A stretch of 64,000 nt of DNA, taken from positions 1-64,000 of the forward strand of contig BDSI01000010.1 of NCBI GenBank assembly GCA_003117195.1. Reading direction: 5' to 3'. Below the pieces are notes generated by a model that was not told where the DNA came from, searched no databases, and worked only from the letters and a program-made list of their open reading frames with translations. The DNA is from Eudorina sp. 2006-703-Eu-15 (taxonomy: Eukaryota; Chlorophyta; Chlorophyceae; Chlamydomonadales; Volvocaceae). A program made the position numbers and the translations under genes. Positions 1 to 10,900 of the stretch are shown here, one piece after another; within the stretch, counting starts at the first letter, position 1, and each line of letters opens with the position of its first letter.

Positions 1-437
1 GGGATGGGCGGCGTTTCCTTGTCCGTGGCTGTGGCAGGGCGGGCCGTACAGCCCTACCACCACCACGACCACCAGCACTACCACTACCACTACAGCTCCG
101 GACATGTACGGACATGTACGGCAACGCGCCCTCAGAGCGTCCAGCGGAATCCGCCTTCAGGCTACTACGGGGAGGGGAGGGAGCGGCGGGCAAGATTCGG
201 CCGCGGCGGTGACGGCTTGACGCCTTTCCTCCCTGGCCTCCTCACACGCACACGCACACGCACAGACGCACAGACGCGTCCGCCACCCACCCTTCCGCCC
301 ATCCTCCCGCCCAGGGCCCACTCTTCCGCCCTTTCCCGGGGCCCCGCTCCCACCCTTGCACCGACCGACACCCCCACCCCGCACCCTCACCCTCACCCCG
401 CACCCTCACCCCCACCCCCACCCTCACCCCCACCCAC

Positions 438-2616
438 CCGCACCAGCACCACCGCCGTGGGGTGCTTCTTCTTGGCCGCCAGGAAGTGGTCGTAGCACTG
501 CACGCGGCCCTTGGCGCGGCGGCTGGACAGACCCAGCGGGTGGGACCAGTCCAGGGAGCCCAGGAGCAGACCCAGGCCGGGGCTGAAAGGAGGAGCACGG
601 CAGCGGCAGAGGGGCACAGCGAAATGGAAAGACATGTCCAGACCGTGCTAACTACCAGAGCGGAGGTCCCGTGGGTATGGATTGGGGAACCGATACGTGG
701 GTGGGCAATGCGGTGGGGGGATTTGGCAAGGCGGCACGAAGAACACCGGGGCGCGGTATGCGACGCGGCGGCGGGGAGATGAGATCGTGGCGCGGAGGGG
801 GATACAGGAAATTGGTCGACATACCGTTTTCCAAACCTCGCTGCGTTGCTGGTGCGGAGGGAGGTGTGTGTTAGAGTTGGGGGGCAAGGCTGCGTGGAGC
901 ACAGCCAGTGGGGTTGAGGGGTCCACAACGTCGACGAGGAGCTCAGACTCGGTTCTACTTGGTTAAATGCCAGCGAGGGTTAAATTTAAAAAAAAGAAAT
1001 AAACCCGAAGAACGAACCCGTGGCGCGGGGCGGTCGAGGAGCGGGTTGGGCCCCAAAGGACACCCCGCGCGCACTTGTGTGGATGGATGGCCGGCGCATC
1101 CGAAGTGGACAAAAGGTGCGGCGGTACGGCAGTACGGCAGCACGACAATCGCTGGGTGGCGAGCAGTAGCCCGTCCTGCTTAGTGGGCTATGACTAAGCG
1201 CAGGAGGTTGTGAACGGACTGGGGATTGCTCCGCAGGGGGTGCATCTGCCCCTGTGCCAACAGCATGAACGGCCCACAGACGGCATACCGGGGACAGGGC
1301 CGCCCCGGGACGCGATGTGGATGAAAGCGTGAAACCCACGGGGGAAACTGCAGTGTGAAACACACGGGGGAAACTGCAGTGTGAAACCCACGGGGGAAAC
1401 TGCAGTGTGAAACCCACGGGGGAAACTGCAGTGTGAAACCCACGGGGGAAACTGCAGTGTGAAACCCACGGGGGAAACTGCAGTGTGAAACACACGGGGG
1501 AAACTGCAGTGTGAAACCCACGGGGGAAACTGCAGTGTGAAACCCACGGGGGAGCCTGTCGGTGCGATTGGGAAGCGCCCCATCCGGCGTGGTTCGCTTG
1601 AATGTGTCTCACGGGTTGGAATTTTATGCCGCCGGTTTCTGGTATTCACTCCACAACGCCCCCTGCCGCAATCCCAACGGTTCCGACCTCTCTCTCCTCT
1701 GGGTGCGGCTCCCCACTAAGGCGGCCCCGCCGGTGTCTCACCCAAAACCAACATCCCAACAACCGCTCTCGCCCGTCCTCCCCCGCCCTCACCGGTCAAT
1801 CGCCGTCATTGCCTTCCGCCAGTAGGCCGCCCCTTCCGGCGTGATGGCCGCCTCCACCTTAGCCGCCGCCGGCCCCCGGGTGGAAGACCCCACAAAGCCC
1901 GAGCCCGCCGACGCGGCGGCGGCGGCGGCCACGACCGCCGTTCTGCTGGTTCCGGAGCTACGGCTCCTGCCGCCGCGCCGGGGCACGGGCGTCGCGCTCG
2001 CACTCTCACTCGCCCCTATGCTACTGCTGCTCCTAGTGCTACTGCTACTGCTCCTGCAGCGGTTGCCGCTGCTACTGCAGCTTGCGCTGTGCAGTCTGCT
2101 GCTGCCCGCGTCGCCTCCGTGGGTGGCGGAAAGCGCCGCGCCGGCGGCATAGTCACCCGGGGCGCTGCGCGCCGTGACCATCAGGGGTGAGAGCGGGGAG
2201 GAGCCGACGCCCAGTCTGGGAGACGGCCGGTCGGGTGTTGAGGTGAGGGGCGCAGCTGAGGTGGTGAGGAAGCCAGCCGCCGGCACGGCCGGGCGCGCAG
2301 CCGGCAGCTGGAGGCACGCTCCGCTGGTGTCGCCGCCACGTGAGGTTCGAGCGGGCGGTCTGCCAGCTTGAAAGCTCGGAAAGGCGTGCAAGGGCGCGCT
2401 GACTGCAGACCTCACCAGGCGGACCGAGGGTTGCGGCCAACGCATCAGCGTCCCCGCTGTGGCACCACGGTTGTTCGGCGAGAAAGGCCAAAGATCACAA
2501 GGTCCGCCGAGAAAGGTACTTTGGGGAACGCCGATCATTTTTAGGAACGGTGCGGAGAAGGCTCCGTCGCGTGCTGCTTTCACGATGTGCGCCAGCTGGT
2601 GAACCAACACCGGCAT
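438..2616 (-). CDS. 5' part of a MutS-family (MSH1-like) mismatch-repair gene, runs off the left edge
   Basis: Two exons are visible on the minus strand: 2616-1793 (ATG at 2616, start uncertain) and 582-438. The first ends at a GTGAGG donor in phase 2, and the second follows a pyrimidine-rich CTTTCAG acceptor that supplies the missing base, so the frame is kept across a 1.2-kb intron. Residues 1-260 are Ser/Ala/Arg-rich like an organelle presequence. Near the join is AYWRKAMTAIDR, then LGSLDWSHPLGL, CYDHFLAAKKKHP and VVLVRV at a GTGGGT donor. In MutS and plant MSH1 proteins domain I begins with a block ending R-V-G-D-F-Y-E, so the next exon, outside the window, should supply VGDFYE. MSH1 acts in organelle genome maintenance. 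The family call rests on about 50 residues; MSH1 rather than another MutS is inference. Confidence 0.5.
795..822 (+). repeat. Copy of the GGGGGTACAGGAAATTGG dispersed motif
   Basis: GGGGGATACAGGAAATTGGT then CGACATA, in the MSH1-like intron. The other copies are at 29190-29220 (minus) and 30520-30545 (plus). Confidence 0.6.
975..1021 (+). repeat. Copy of an A-rich dispersed motif
   Basis: AGGGTTAAATTTAAAAAAAA then GAAATAAACCCGAAGAACGA. A close relative lies at 51746-51797 in intron 2 of the CDPK gene. Confidence 0.55.
1329..1552. repeat. 26-bp minisatellite, about 8.6 copies
   Basis: The unit begins GTGAAACCCACGGGGGAAAC and continues TGCAGT. Copies differ mainly at one position (GTGAAACCC versus GTGAAACAC). 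It lies inside the MSH1-like intron and creates stop-free frames on the minus strand that are not genes. Confidence 0.95.
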
Positions 2617-3411
2617 CGCACAGCCCGCGCACGTCAGCCTGAAGTGACCAAAACTTGATGTAATATATACGCTGGCCAGATCAAGTACGTGTGAAGAATA
2701 AGTGACATGTCTGTAGCGGTTTTGTCAGTGCTGGTTCCGAAATGGCCCCCAACGGTAAATTAAGTAAGCCAGCGCGTTGCCCATATATTTTGAAGGTTTT
2801 TTGCTAGGCAAGTATTACATCGGACTCAGATTCACGATTCTCATGGCGTCAATTGAGTATTTGTCAACACCTTAGTACTATGAAGCATGACACAGATGTT
2901 TCAAGATCATTGACGATGGATCTTTTGCACATGACAGTGGTCGAGTGGAATCACCTGGAATCACCAGAGGCCACTAGCCAGCCGGGAGCTGGCCGTCAAG
3001 TCCCGTACTCGGCAGTTGGGCGTTGCAACGCCCGCGAAAGCAAGGTAGGTACGTCTTGCCCTGGTATCTGATCAAAGTAAGACATCAACCCATCCAGTTT
3101 GCACCAGGGGGCATGAAAATGCAACTACACGGTTTATTCGCGACCCGGGCAGGGTAAAGCCCCCGGCTGGCGGTACTGACCGGCAAGCTGTGATGCACTG
3201 ATGAGGACTGACGTTTCGGTGCCCTGCACATTGCTGCGTCTGCACCCCGCACGGCCTGCCGTCACGTGCCGCACCCTGCAGCGTTGGCGCATCAGCAACA
3301 GCTGCGGCTGCTGGTGCCGCTGCGGCAGGAGATGCGGCCGCGGTGTGGGTGGGCTGGGCTGCTGGCCCCCTGGGGTTGCTTCGCGGCGCGCAGATTGGAC
3401 AGGGGCCCGGG
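2617..3411. other. Intergenic, no gene seen
   Basis: The sequence changes from GC-rich to a lower-GC stretch around 2650-3000. It lies upstream of the MSH1-like start and downstream of the tentative 85-aa gene. Open frames here lack splice signals or recognisable motifs. Confidence 0.4.
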
Positions 3412-3840
3412 TTACGACGTTCCTGTTGCTCTTCGGCCTCGATGATCTTCGAGTTCCTTCGCCGCCGTGGGCCACACAACGGTTCCGGTCTTCCGAGGCT
3501 TCCGGTCCTGTGCTGCTGGCAACCGGCCCCGAATCGCAAGGCGGGAACGGCATATGCGCATATCCAGAGAGGCACATGCCGCACGTTGGATAAGATCTCG
3601 TCCAAACCCCAAACCCCAACCCCAAAGCCCAAACCCCAAGCGGCACAGCAATCGACCAGGTGCGCAGCGTGATTGCGGTCGAGCACCCAAAGATGCAAGG
3701 CACCGCATGCCCCGGCGTCGCACGAATGGGGGGCCTTTCTGCTGCGGCCGTCCGGCGAAGTGCAGCGCAGTTCCACGCAGGATCGAGCCAACAGCCGCAG
3801 ATACTAGCGTCGCCAGGGCCACGGTGTTAACTGACGCCAT
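3412..3840 (-). CDS. Tentative small protein with plastid-type presequence (85 aa)
   Basis: Exon 3840-3687 begins MASVNTVALATLVSAAVG, which is Ala/Ser/Val-rich, has few acidic residues and is followed by Arg/Gln-rich sequence, as in green-algal transit peptides. It ends at G|GTGCTC in phase 1. A TTGCCAG acceptor allows exon 3515-3412, which reads AQDRKPRKTGTVVWPTA, then KELEDHRGRR, and stops. The lengths (154 + 104) keep frame. No family was recognised. A different downstream frame (3446-3072, with a CPIC motif) could also be the continuation, so the 3' half is uncertain. The 171-nt intron contains the CCCCAAA tract. Confidence 0.33.
   Translation of the reverse strand: MASVNTVALATLVSAAVGSILRGTALHFAGRPQQKGPPFVRRRGMRCLASLGARPQSRCAPGRLLCRLGFGLWGWGLGFGRDLIQRAACASLDMRICRSRLAIRGRLPAAQDRKPRKTGTVVWPTAAKELEDHRGRRATGTS
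3600..3641. repeat. Degenerate CCCCAAA (TTTGGGG) tract
   Basis: About six imperfect CCCCAAA/CCCCAA units occur in a row. This is telomere-like in composition but not the exact plant TTTAGGG or Chlamydomonas TTTTAGGG unit. Confidence 0.8.
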
Positions 3841-4975
3841 CGCCCACGATTGGAGAAATCCTTACGTAGTTACACCATACGAGGATGTGCAATCGGACTA
3901 GTAAGCGCTTGGTCCAGAACTGGCGGTCCAGGGCGCACGGCGGGTGATCACGGACGTTCGTTTGTGGGTCCACACAGCTTGGGGTGCCAGCGTGCCGCGG
4001 TGTGCGTGTTTCTCCCTGTTTCATGGTGTGCGCGACCCGAGGGGCCTTGGGCCTGTATGTGTGTGTGTGGTTTTGAAGGCCGGGCAGGTGTGCCCGGCGG
4101 TCTGCTTTTATTTGTGGAGAGGCGCCCCTGAGGTCCTCTCAGATTCCTCCCCTGAAACTCTTGTCCAGGTGTTCTGGCCACTGGCGGAGGCGCGTCGGCG
4201 TCGTGAACGCAAGCTACAATCGGCCGGCTGGAATAACGGTTGAAGCCCAAGCGGCAGCGTGCATCTGACCGGAGGAACGCCTATGGCAAAGCAACCCACA
4301 TTTGCTAGTGTGACCATGCCTGACTGGTGACTGCCCTGACCCGCGGGCCGTCATTGAACGCCTTCGCATAGGACTCAAGGCGTTCTCTTCACAAACTGTT
4401 CTATTAGAAATATAGAATCTATGCAAGAAACCATGCGTTTCAGCTCAGGTGGATCATTTCGTGGGCAACCAGAACCAATATGTTTCACTGGTCACCCCAT
4501 CCGTTCCCGTCAATTTACATTACGCGCAAAGATAGCACGATGCACATAAAAGATCCCATATGTTGTATGGAAGCCATTGAAGCGTCTCTTGTGTGAGACA
4601 TGTAAATCTCGCTCCGACAGCGTCATCGTTGGACCAACACCACGGAAAATATGGTTCACAAAGCACCAAATGACAATACAAATTTGTCACAGCCTTCTGA
4701 AGCAAGTGGTGACATGTTCTCAGCTCCGGTTTGTACTTCAAGTCAAAAGCCTGGATCAAAAGCTGTTACTCATAACTTTGGACAGTTGAGGTCGCAAGAG
4801 CAACGTGACATAGCTTCTGGAAAATAGATAGAATCCTACTGACCCGACAGCATTACTTGTTCATACATTTTGACAAGCGACACGGACTGAGGACCACCTT
4901 CAATGACCTTCTAGTCAAAGCTTCAGCTGTGACAATTTTTACTCGCATATCGAGATTAGTTGCAGTTTTTGCAGC
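3841..4975. other. Intergenic between divergent genes, no gene seen
   Basis: The distal half (about 4300-4970) is clearly lower in GC than the flanks. It separates the minus-strand 85-aa candidate from the start of the giant plus-strand gene and probably holds the latter's promoter and 5' UTR. A CAG directly before its ATG could be the acceptor of a 5' UTR intron. Confidence 0.45.
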
Positions 4976-7900
4976 ATGGCTCCACCAACCGTGAGAGCGT
5001 CGATGACATCGGGTAGGGGGGTGGGTGGAGGATGCTTCAAATTTGTCCTCGCCTACCTGAACAGGTCCTGCTCAGTAACGTATTGCTTGACGCACTAATG
5101 CAGCACCATCAACTCAGCAGCGGCAGCAACAGCAGCAACAACAACAAATTGACGCTAAGGAGTACTATGGGCTTTACAAGACCGCGAGGACACTTGCACG
5201 GTCCTACCAGGCTGTGGCTCATCAAAAAGATGACCAAGTTAAAGCATTGACACGGGAAATGGAGGACCTTAAGCTCAAGTTGCAGCAAATGGAAGCAGAG
5301 CAGCACCGGCTGGCATCCGGATTCAAGGGTACGCTGACGTGTGTGCGCCGTGATGGCATCGCCTGCGTTGCACATTAGTGCCGCTAAGCTTGCGCATAGG
5401 GACGCAGGCCCAGCCCCTGCGACAGGGGTACTGTCGCATTTCCTTCAAGACAATCTGCCTGGCATATTATCATCTTTATTTTTAAGTATCCATTTGTCGC
5501 GGTCAATAACAGCGACTTTAATAGCACCCGTATAATTATCTCCGACCTTTCGTCGCACCTGCAATGTTACCCTCCCAACACAGATCCATCGACAGTCCCC
5601 GCCCAATCAGGCGGCGCTGTCCAGCCCCGCAGCGTAGCACACGCAGCCAGCTTTGCGGACAGGACCTCCGCGCCCGCGGCGATGTACAAGCCGGCACCGG
5701 CATCCGGCCCAGCCCACCCGGCCGCGTCGCACACGCTCACTCGCAGCGCGTCGCTTTTCATGAATGCTGCGGCTGCCGCCGCCTCAGTCCCCCGGCAGCA
5801 TCCCCAGCAGCAGCAGCCGGTGCAGCCGCAGATCAGCAGGGGTGCAGCTGCGCTAGCTGCCACCACTGCGGCCGCCTCCGCTGGCGTCCGGCACTCCGTC
5901 GACGTCAACCTGCTGCTCGCGGCGCAGCGGCGCTCCCGCACCATGCACCACCCCCCGCTCGACACATCGGCCATTCCACCGCCCGTCCTGATGACGGCGG
6001 CGACCGCCTACTCGGATATGCCCGCGCCAGTCCCGACGCCGACCCCCACGATGCCAGCAGCTGCGGCTCTGGCGCCCGCGGCGCAGGTGTCGTCATCTAT
6101 GTTTCTCCGCTCAGCGCGCTCAGCGCGCGCCTCGGGGGAGGTCTGGAGCGCGCGCTTCAGCGAGGCATCGCAGTACCAGCAGGCGCCTCTGGTCGGCAGC
6201 TCTGTCCCCGAAGACACCGCGGAGGACGCCGACACTGTTGACGTTGGCAAGGCGAAAAAGTCCAAGGAGAGCAAGGGCACTATCACGAAGGCCTTCAAGA
6301 AGCTCATATCCAAGAGCTGGAAGAGCAGCCGTGACGACCACGCGACGCGTCAGGATGCCGATAGTAACAACAACGGCCCGGCCGCTGCCGTGGCGCCTTC
6401 GGCGGTCGCCCCCGCCCCTGTACCACAAGCCAACAATCACCATAACCAAGTACTGCAACGACAGCAGATGCTGCAGCAGCAGCAACAGCTTATGCAGCAG
6501 CAACAGCAGCCGCATCCTCGCAGGACTTCGGGGCAGGCCGGCGCAATGATCGCAGCTGGCGGTGCTGGGATGATCGTCCCGGACCAGCAACAGCTCGCAC
6601 TGGACTACTACGACCCGGCGGTGGCGGCGGGCATGTACGACGACCGGCTCCTCGATGCGCAGCTGCTGCCAATGACGGGTGACTGCCTCAGCCTCGCGCC
6701 GCCGCCGCCGCCGCCCCCTTTGGCACTGCCGGCGCCGATCCAGGAGCCCTCCCTGGCTGTCACCCTGCCGTCTGCCTACCTGCTCGGCGCGCCGACGCCG
6801 CAGGAGCAGCTCGCGCTGAACGCCCAGCGACTGGAGGCGGCACGCCTGCAGCACCAGCAGCGCCTGCTGCGGCAGCAGCATCAGCAGATCATGCTCATGC
6901 AGCAGCAACAGCAGCAGATGGCGCTGCAGGCGACGGCGGCCGCCGGTGCGCCCCTGGCCCGGGCGCTCCAGTACCAGGGCTCCCTGGGTCGCTCCGCCGC
7001 CCCCACGATGCCCAACACGGAGCTGGCGCTGGCGCGCAACGGACAGCAAGGCCAGCAGGGACAGGGAGAAGCCTTCGCCGCCGCCATGGAGCGCACCTCG
7101 CTCCCGCAGCCGCAGCCACACGTGCTGCACGCCGGTCAACCCACACCTCCCGTCCACGCTGCTGCCGGGGCGGCAGCCGCGGGCGGCAAAGGCAACGCTG
7201 GCAGCAGCGACGGCAGCAGCACCTGGACCAACTTGGTGCAGCGCTCCGCCCTGGGTCAGCTCGCGCAGCGCCTCAAGAACAGCGTCCCGGGCTCCGCCCT
7301 GCGTCGCTCCTACGACGGCGCGCTCGAGAGCAGCGGCACCGGCGGCACCGCTGCAGCTAGCGCTGCAGTCCGTGGCGGTGGCGGTGGCGGCATCAGCGCG
7401 CTCGCCAGCTCCGGCGCGTCGGTGCACCAGTCCTGGAGCTCCGATGGCCTCAACGCGGGCATGGCGGCAGCGGCGGCCGCACAGCACCCAGATGCGCCGC
7501 TGCAGCTGCAGCAGTACCCGGCACAGCAGCAGTACGCGCAGCGCTCCAGTGCGCCGTCCATGGCGGCCCGCGCCGCCGTCAGCGCGTCGCTGTCGTCGCT
7601 CAACATCCGCGCGGCTGCGGCGCAGCTCAACAACCACCTGCCCCCGCGGCCCGCCGGTCGCGGTCCGGCAGGGCCGCACCCCGCCGGCGCCGCCGTGCAG
7701 TCACAGCACCATCAACACCCTCAAGGCGCGGCTGCGGCCGCCGGCGCCTTCAACGAGGCCGACATGATGGCGCACCTGGAGGAGACCATTGATCCCGCCA
7801 TGCTGCAACAAGTGCCGCCGCCACAACAGGCCTACCGTCCTGCACCCGCCGCCTACCCCACTCAAGTCCCAGCGGAACGCCTGTCCGCTCCAGATGCGGT

Positions 7901-10900
7901 GGCGCCCGCTGCTGCACCGCCGTCCTCTGCCCATGGTGGCTCAGGCGCCGCCGGCACTGCCTTTTCCAAGGCCAGGTCCTGCGCATCTGCAGGTTCTGCC
8001 CAACACCAAACCCAGCAGCAGCAGCCACCATCTGGCTCGGTCTCGGAGGCCTACCTGGAGGGCATCCTGGGCCGCCTCAAGACCCCAAGTGTGCTGCTCC
8101 CCGCCAGCGCCGCCGCCCAGGTGGCCGCCGCCGTCCAGTCCGACAACATCGCCATCTCCCAGTCCCAGCTGGCGCTGAACTCCGGCGAGCGCATGGACAT
8201 CATGTCTGCAAACGAGGATGGCTTGTACGCCGCCACGGCGGATCCAGCTGCGCCGTCGTCGGCGTCAGCCAGGGCAGGCTCTGGGGGAGGCGGAGAGGAC
8301 GACACGGTGCTCCGCCGCGACCTGCGGCGCAGCGTGGGCGTGGCGTGGCGCAGCAAGGCACTGGGCTACAAGAACGCAGCGCCCACGGCGGCTTTCCACG
8401 AGAAGACCCTCTCACTCCCCCGGGTAGGAGCAGATGCTGACTCAATGTCGTGTTTGGCCGATGCCACTTGATGCGCTGATGTCTAGTCCTGTGCGGTACT
8501 TGCTTGTTGGGCTGATGCATGACGGGTGTGGTGTTCTGCTTGGACGCGTAAGCGGCACCGAGTCCGGCAGTGTCAGGAATCCAGGTCCTCCCAGCATCCG
8601 CCGTTACGCCCGCTCTCATCCGCACTTGCCGCGCTGCTCTGTCCCTTTTGCGTCCCTTCCCAGGCCTCCCCCGCGCCCCGCGACTGTGAAGTCCAGACTT
8701 CGCCGATGCCATCGCAGTCTCAGTGCGTGGCGCTGGTCGAGGCGGCCCTGGCCTCCACACCCACGCGTGGCCCCCATTCCGACGGCGCCGCCCACGCCAA
8801 CTCTTACTCGTCACCAGGTCCCGTCTCCGACGACGCCACCGTCGACGCTTCCTACGACACAACCCCATCGGCACCGCCCCTCGCGCCAATCTCCACCCGC
8901 ACTCCCACCAGAAACTCGTCGGCGCTGTCCGCCGCCGCCGCTGAAGCCGCCGCGGCCTCCATCCTGGCGTCCATCGACAGCCCCAAGGCCGCCGCGCCGC
9001 CCTCATCGCCCACCGCCTCGGAGCTTGAAGATTCGGCGCTGCGCGCCTCAAACGGCAGCAACCCCTTCCGCTCCCCGCAGCCGCACCACCACCACTACCA
9101 TCACCACCAGCAGCAGCATGCGGAGGCGGTTTCGCTGTGGCGCTCGAGCAGCCCTCGGGCGCGGGCCAGTGCCCGGGCGGCGGCGCACGACACCGACCGC
9201 TCGCCTTCGCCCAACAAAGTAAGTTGGTCGCTTTGGCTGTTTATTCCAAGGGGCCAGTGCGCTTGAGCATGTAGCCGCAGCCCTCCCAAGACTTACGTGG
9301 GGTGGGAAGGGAAAGGTGATGAGACTTTACCTAGACGGAATAAGCTCAACCCGGTCAAGATTTCTCTCTGTGAAGCGGTGCTCATCACAGACACTGGCAT
9401 CGAACCCCAGTCCGCATGCGCTCTCGTGTGTGTGAGGGCAGGGCCTGCACCAGGGCACTAGATCCGTTTGTCAGCCCGTCTGTCCGTCGGTCGATCCGTG
9501 CACCCACTACCACTACCGCGCAGTGACTCCTTCGCCCGCGCGGGGCGTCTCATGCGGGCGCTACTGCTGCTACTGCTTCTGCCACGCCGCTCAGCCCGCC
9601 GCTGGCAAGTGACGGACCCGGCCGACGCTGCCCCACCGCCGCCATTCTTGATGGTATGATGCCGCAGAGTGAGCGACGGGTGGCGGCTAGCGCCGGAGGT
9701 GCCGCACCAGACGGACGAGCAGCGGCTGTGGCAGCGGCTGTGGCGGGCGCCCTCAAGGGACCCAGCGCGGGCTCCACCGCCGCCATCACCACCATCACCA
9801 TCTCCGCTACCGGCGTTGCGCAGCGACGGAGGGTGGTGACGGAAGGCGGCAATAGCAACAACAACAACAATAACCACCAACACAACAAGACGGCGGCGCC
9901 ATCTGGCGGCCGGCGTCGCTCGGCGGATGATGACCCTGACAGCGGACTCAAGGACGGAGACGCGCACGAGACGGACGGCGGGGCGGCGCCCTTCAAAAGG
10001 ACGACCGGCACGGCGACGGCACACGGCAAGGCCCTGCAGATGCTGACGGCCACCATCATCACGACCGGCCACGTCGCATCGGCTGCCGACGTCGACTGCG
10101 CCCCCGAGGGAGATGTGGTCGGCGACGGCGAGGGTGGCGTGGGCGGCTCGCTCTGGTTTGCGCCGTCTGTCAGCGGCGCCGTCGGCCGCACGGGCAGCAG
10201 CAGCGGCGGCGCAGCCCCCAACGCGGCTGTTGGTGGCGGCGGCGGTGGCAAGGTCGGAGGCCACGGATCCGGTCGGTACGCCGCCGCCGCGGCGGAGGGC
10301 GACAGCAGCAGCGCCCCCAGCACCAGCCGCAGCGGCGCCTGGTCGGCGGAGCCGTCCCCGCGCCGGCCGCATTCCCACCAGTACCAGCGCCAGCCACGCA
10401 TCTCGGAGGGTGCGGCGCCGCCAGGACTGGACGGCGACGTCACCTTGGCACTGGCGGCCGCCAAGCTGATGGCGGCCCGCAACAAGTCTACTGGCGGGCT
10501 ACTCGGCGATGGAGCCCCCTCATCTGATTCCTTCCGGCGGGACGTCCACGCGCCCGTCACCCGCACCGCGAGCCTGCTCCCCACCGCCGCTGACGTGGCA
10601 CTCTCCGACTACCCCAGCGCGCGGTCCAATCCCATGGCATCGGCGCGGCTCCTCGACGTCGGGCTCACCTCGGCGGCAGCAGCGGCCGCCGCCGCCGCTG
10701 CCGGCGGGGCCGCTGTGCAGTCCCAGTCGGGCAGCGCCACACCGTCCTCCACGACCTGCCTGCCGTCCGTGACCTTGGCGCCATCGCCGTCGCCGCCGGT
10801 CAGCGCCAGTGACAGCTCCGTCGGCAGCTGGGATCCCAGCCAGCGGAGCCGCCGCAACAGTGGCAGTAGCATCAGCATAGGCGCTGGCAAGGCCGTGACG

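Larger units (their letters stand above)
583..1792 (-). other. Long intron of the MSH1-like gene
   Basis: This 1.2-kb intron holds the 26-bp minisatellite at 1329-1552 and single copies of two dispersed motifs (795-822 and 975-1021). No exon-like reading frame with matching phase was found inside it. Confidence 0.5.

Noticed and set aside
986..1649. Minus-strand ORFs of 113-208 aa with repeated HTAVSPVGFTLQFPPWVS
   Set aside because: They are translations of the 26-bp minisatellite in the MSH1-like intron.
6120..7679. 519-aa minus-strand ORF opposite exon 3 of the giant gene
   Set aside because: GC-rich antisense shadow with Arg-rich composition. The plus-strand frame has matching splice phases on both sides.
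9390..9440. tRNA T-arm-like GGTTCGATGCC on the minus strand
   Set aside because: No matching acceptor stem, D-arm or anticodon arm could be folded around it, and it lies inside an intron of the giant gene.
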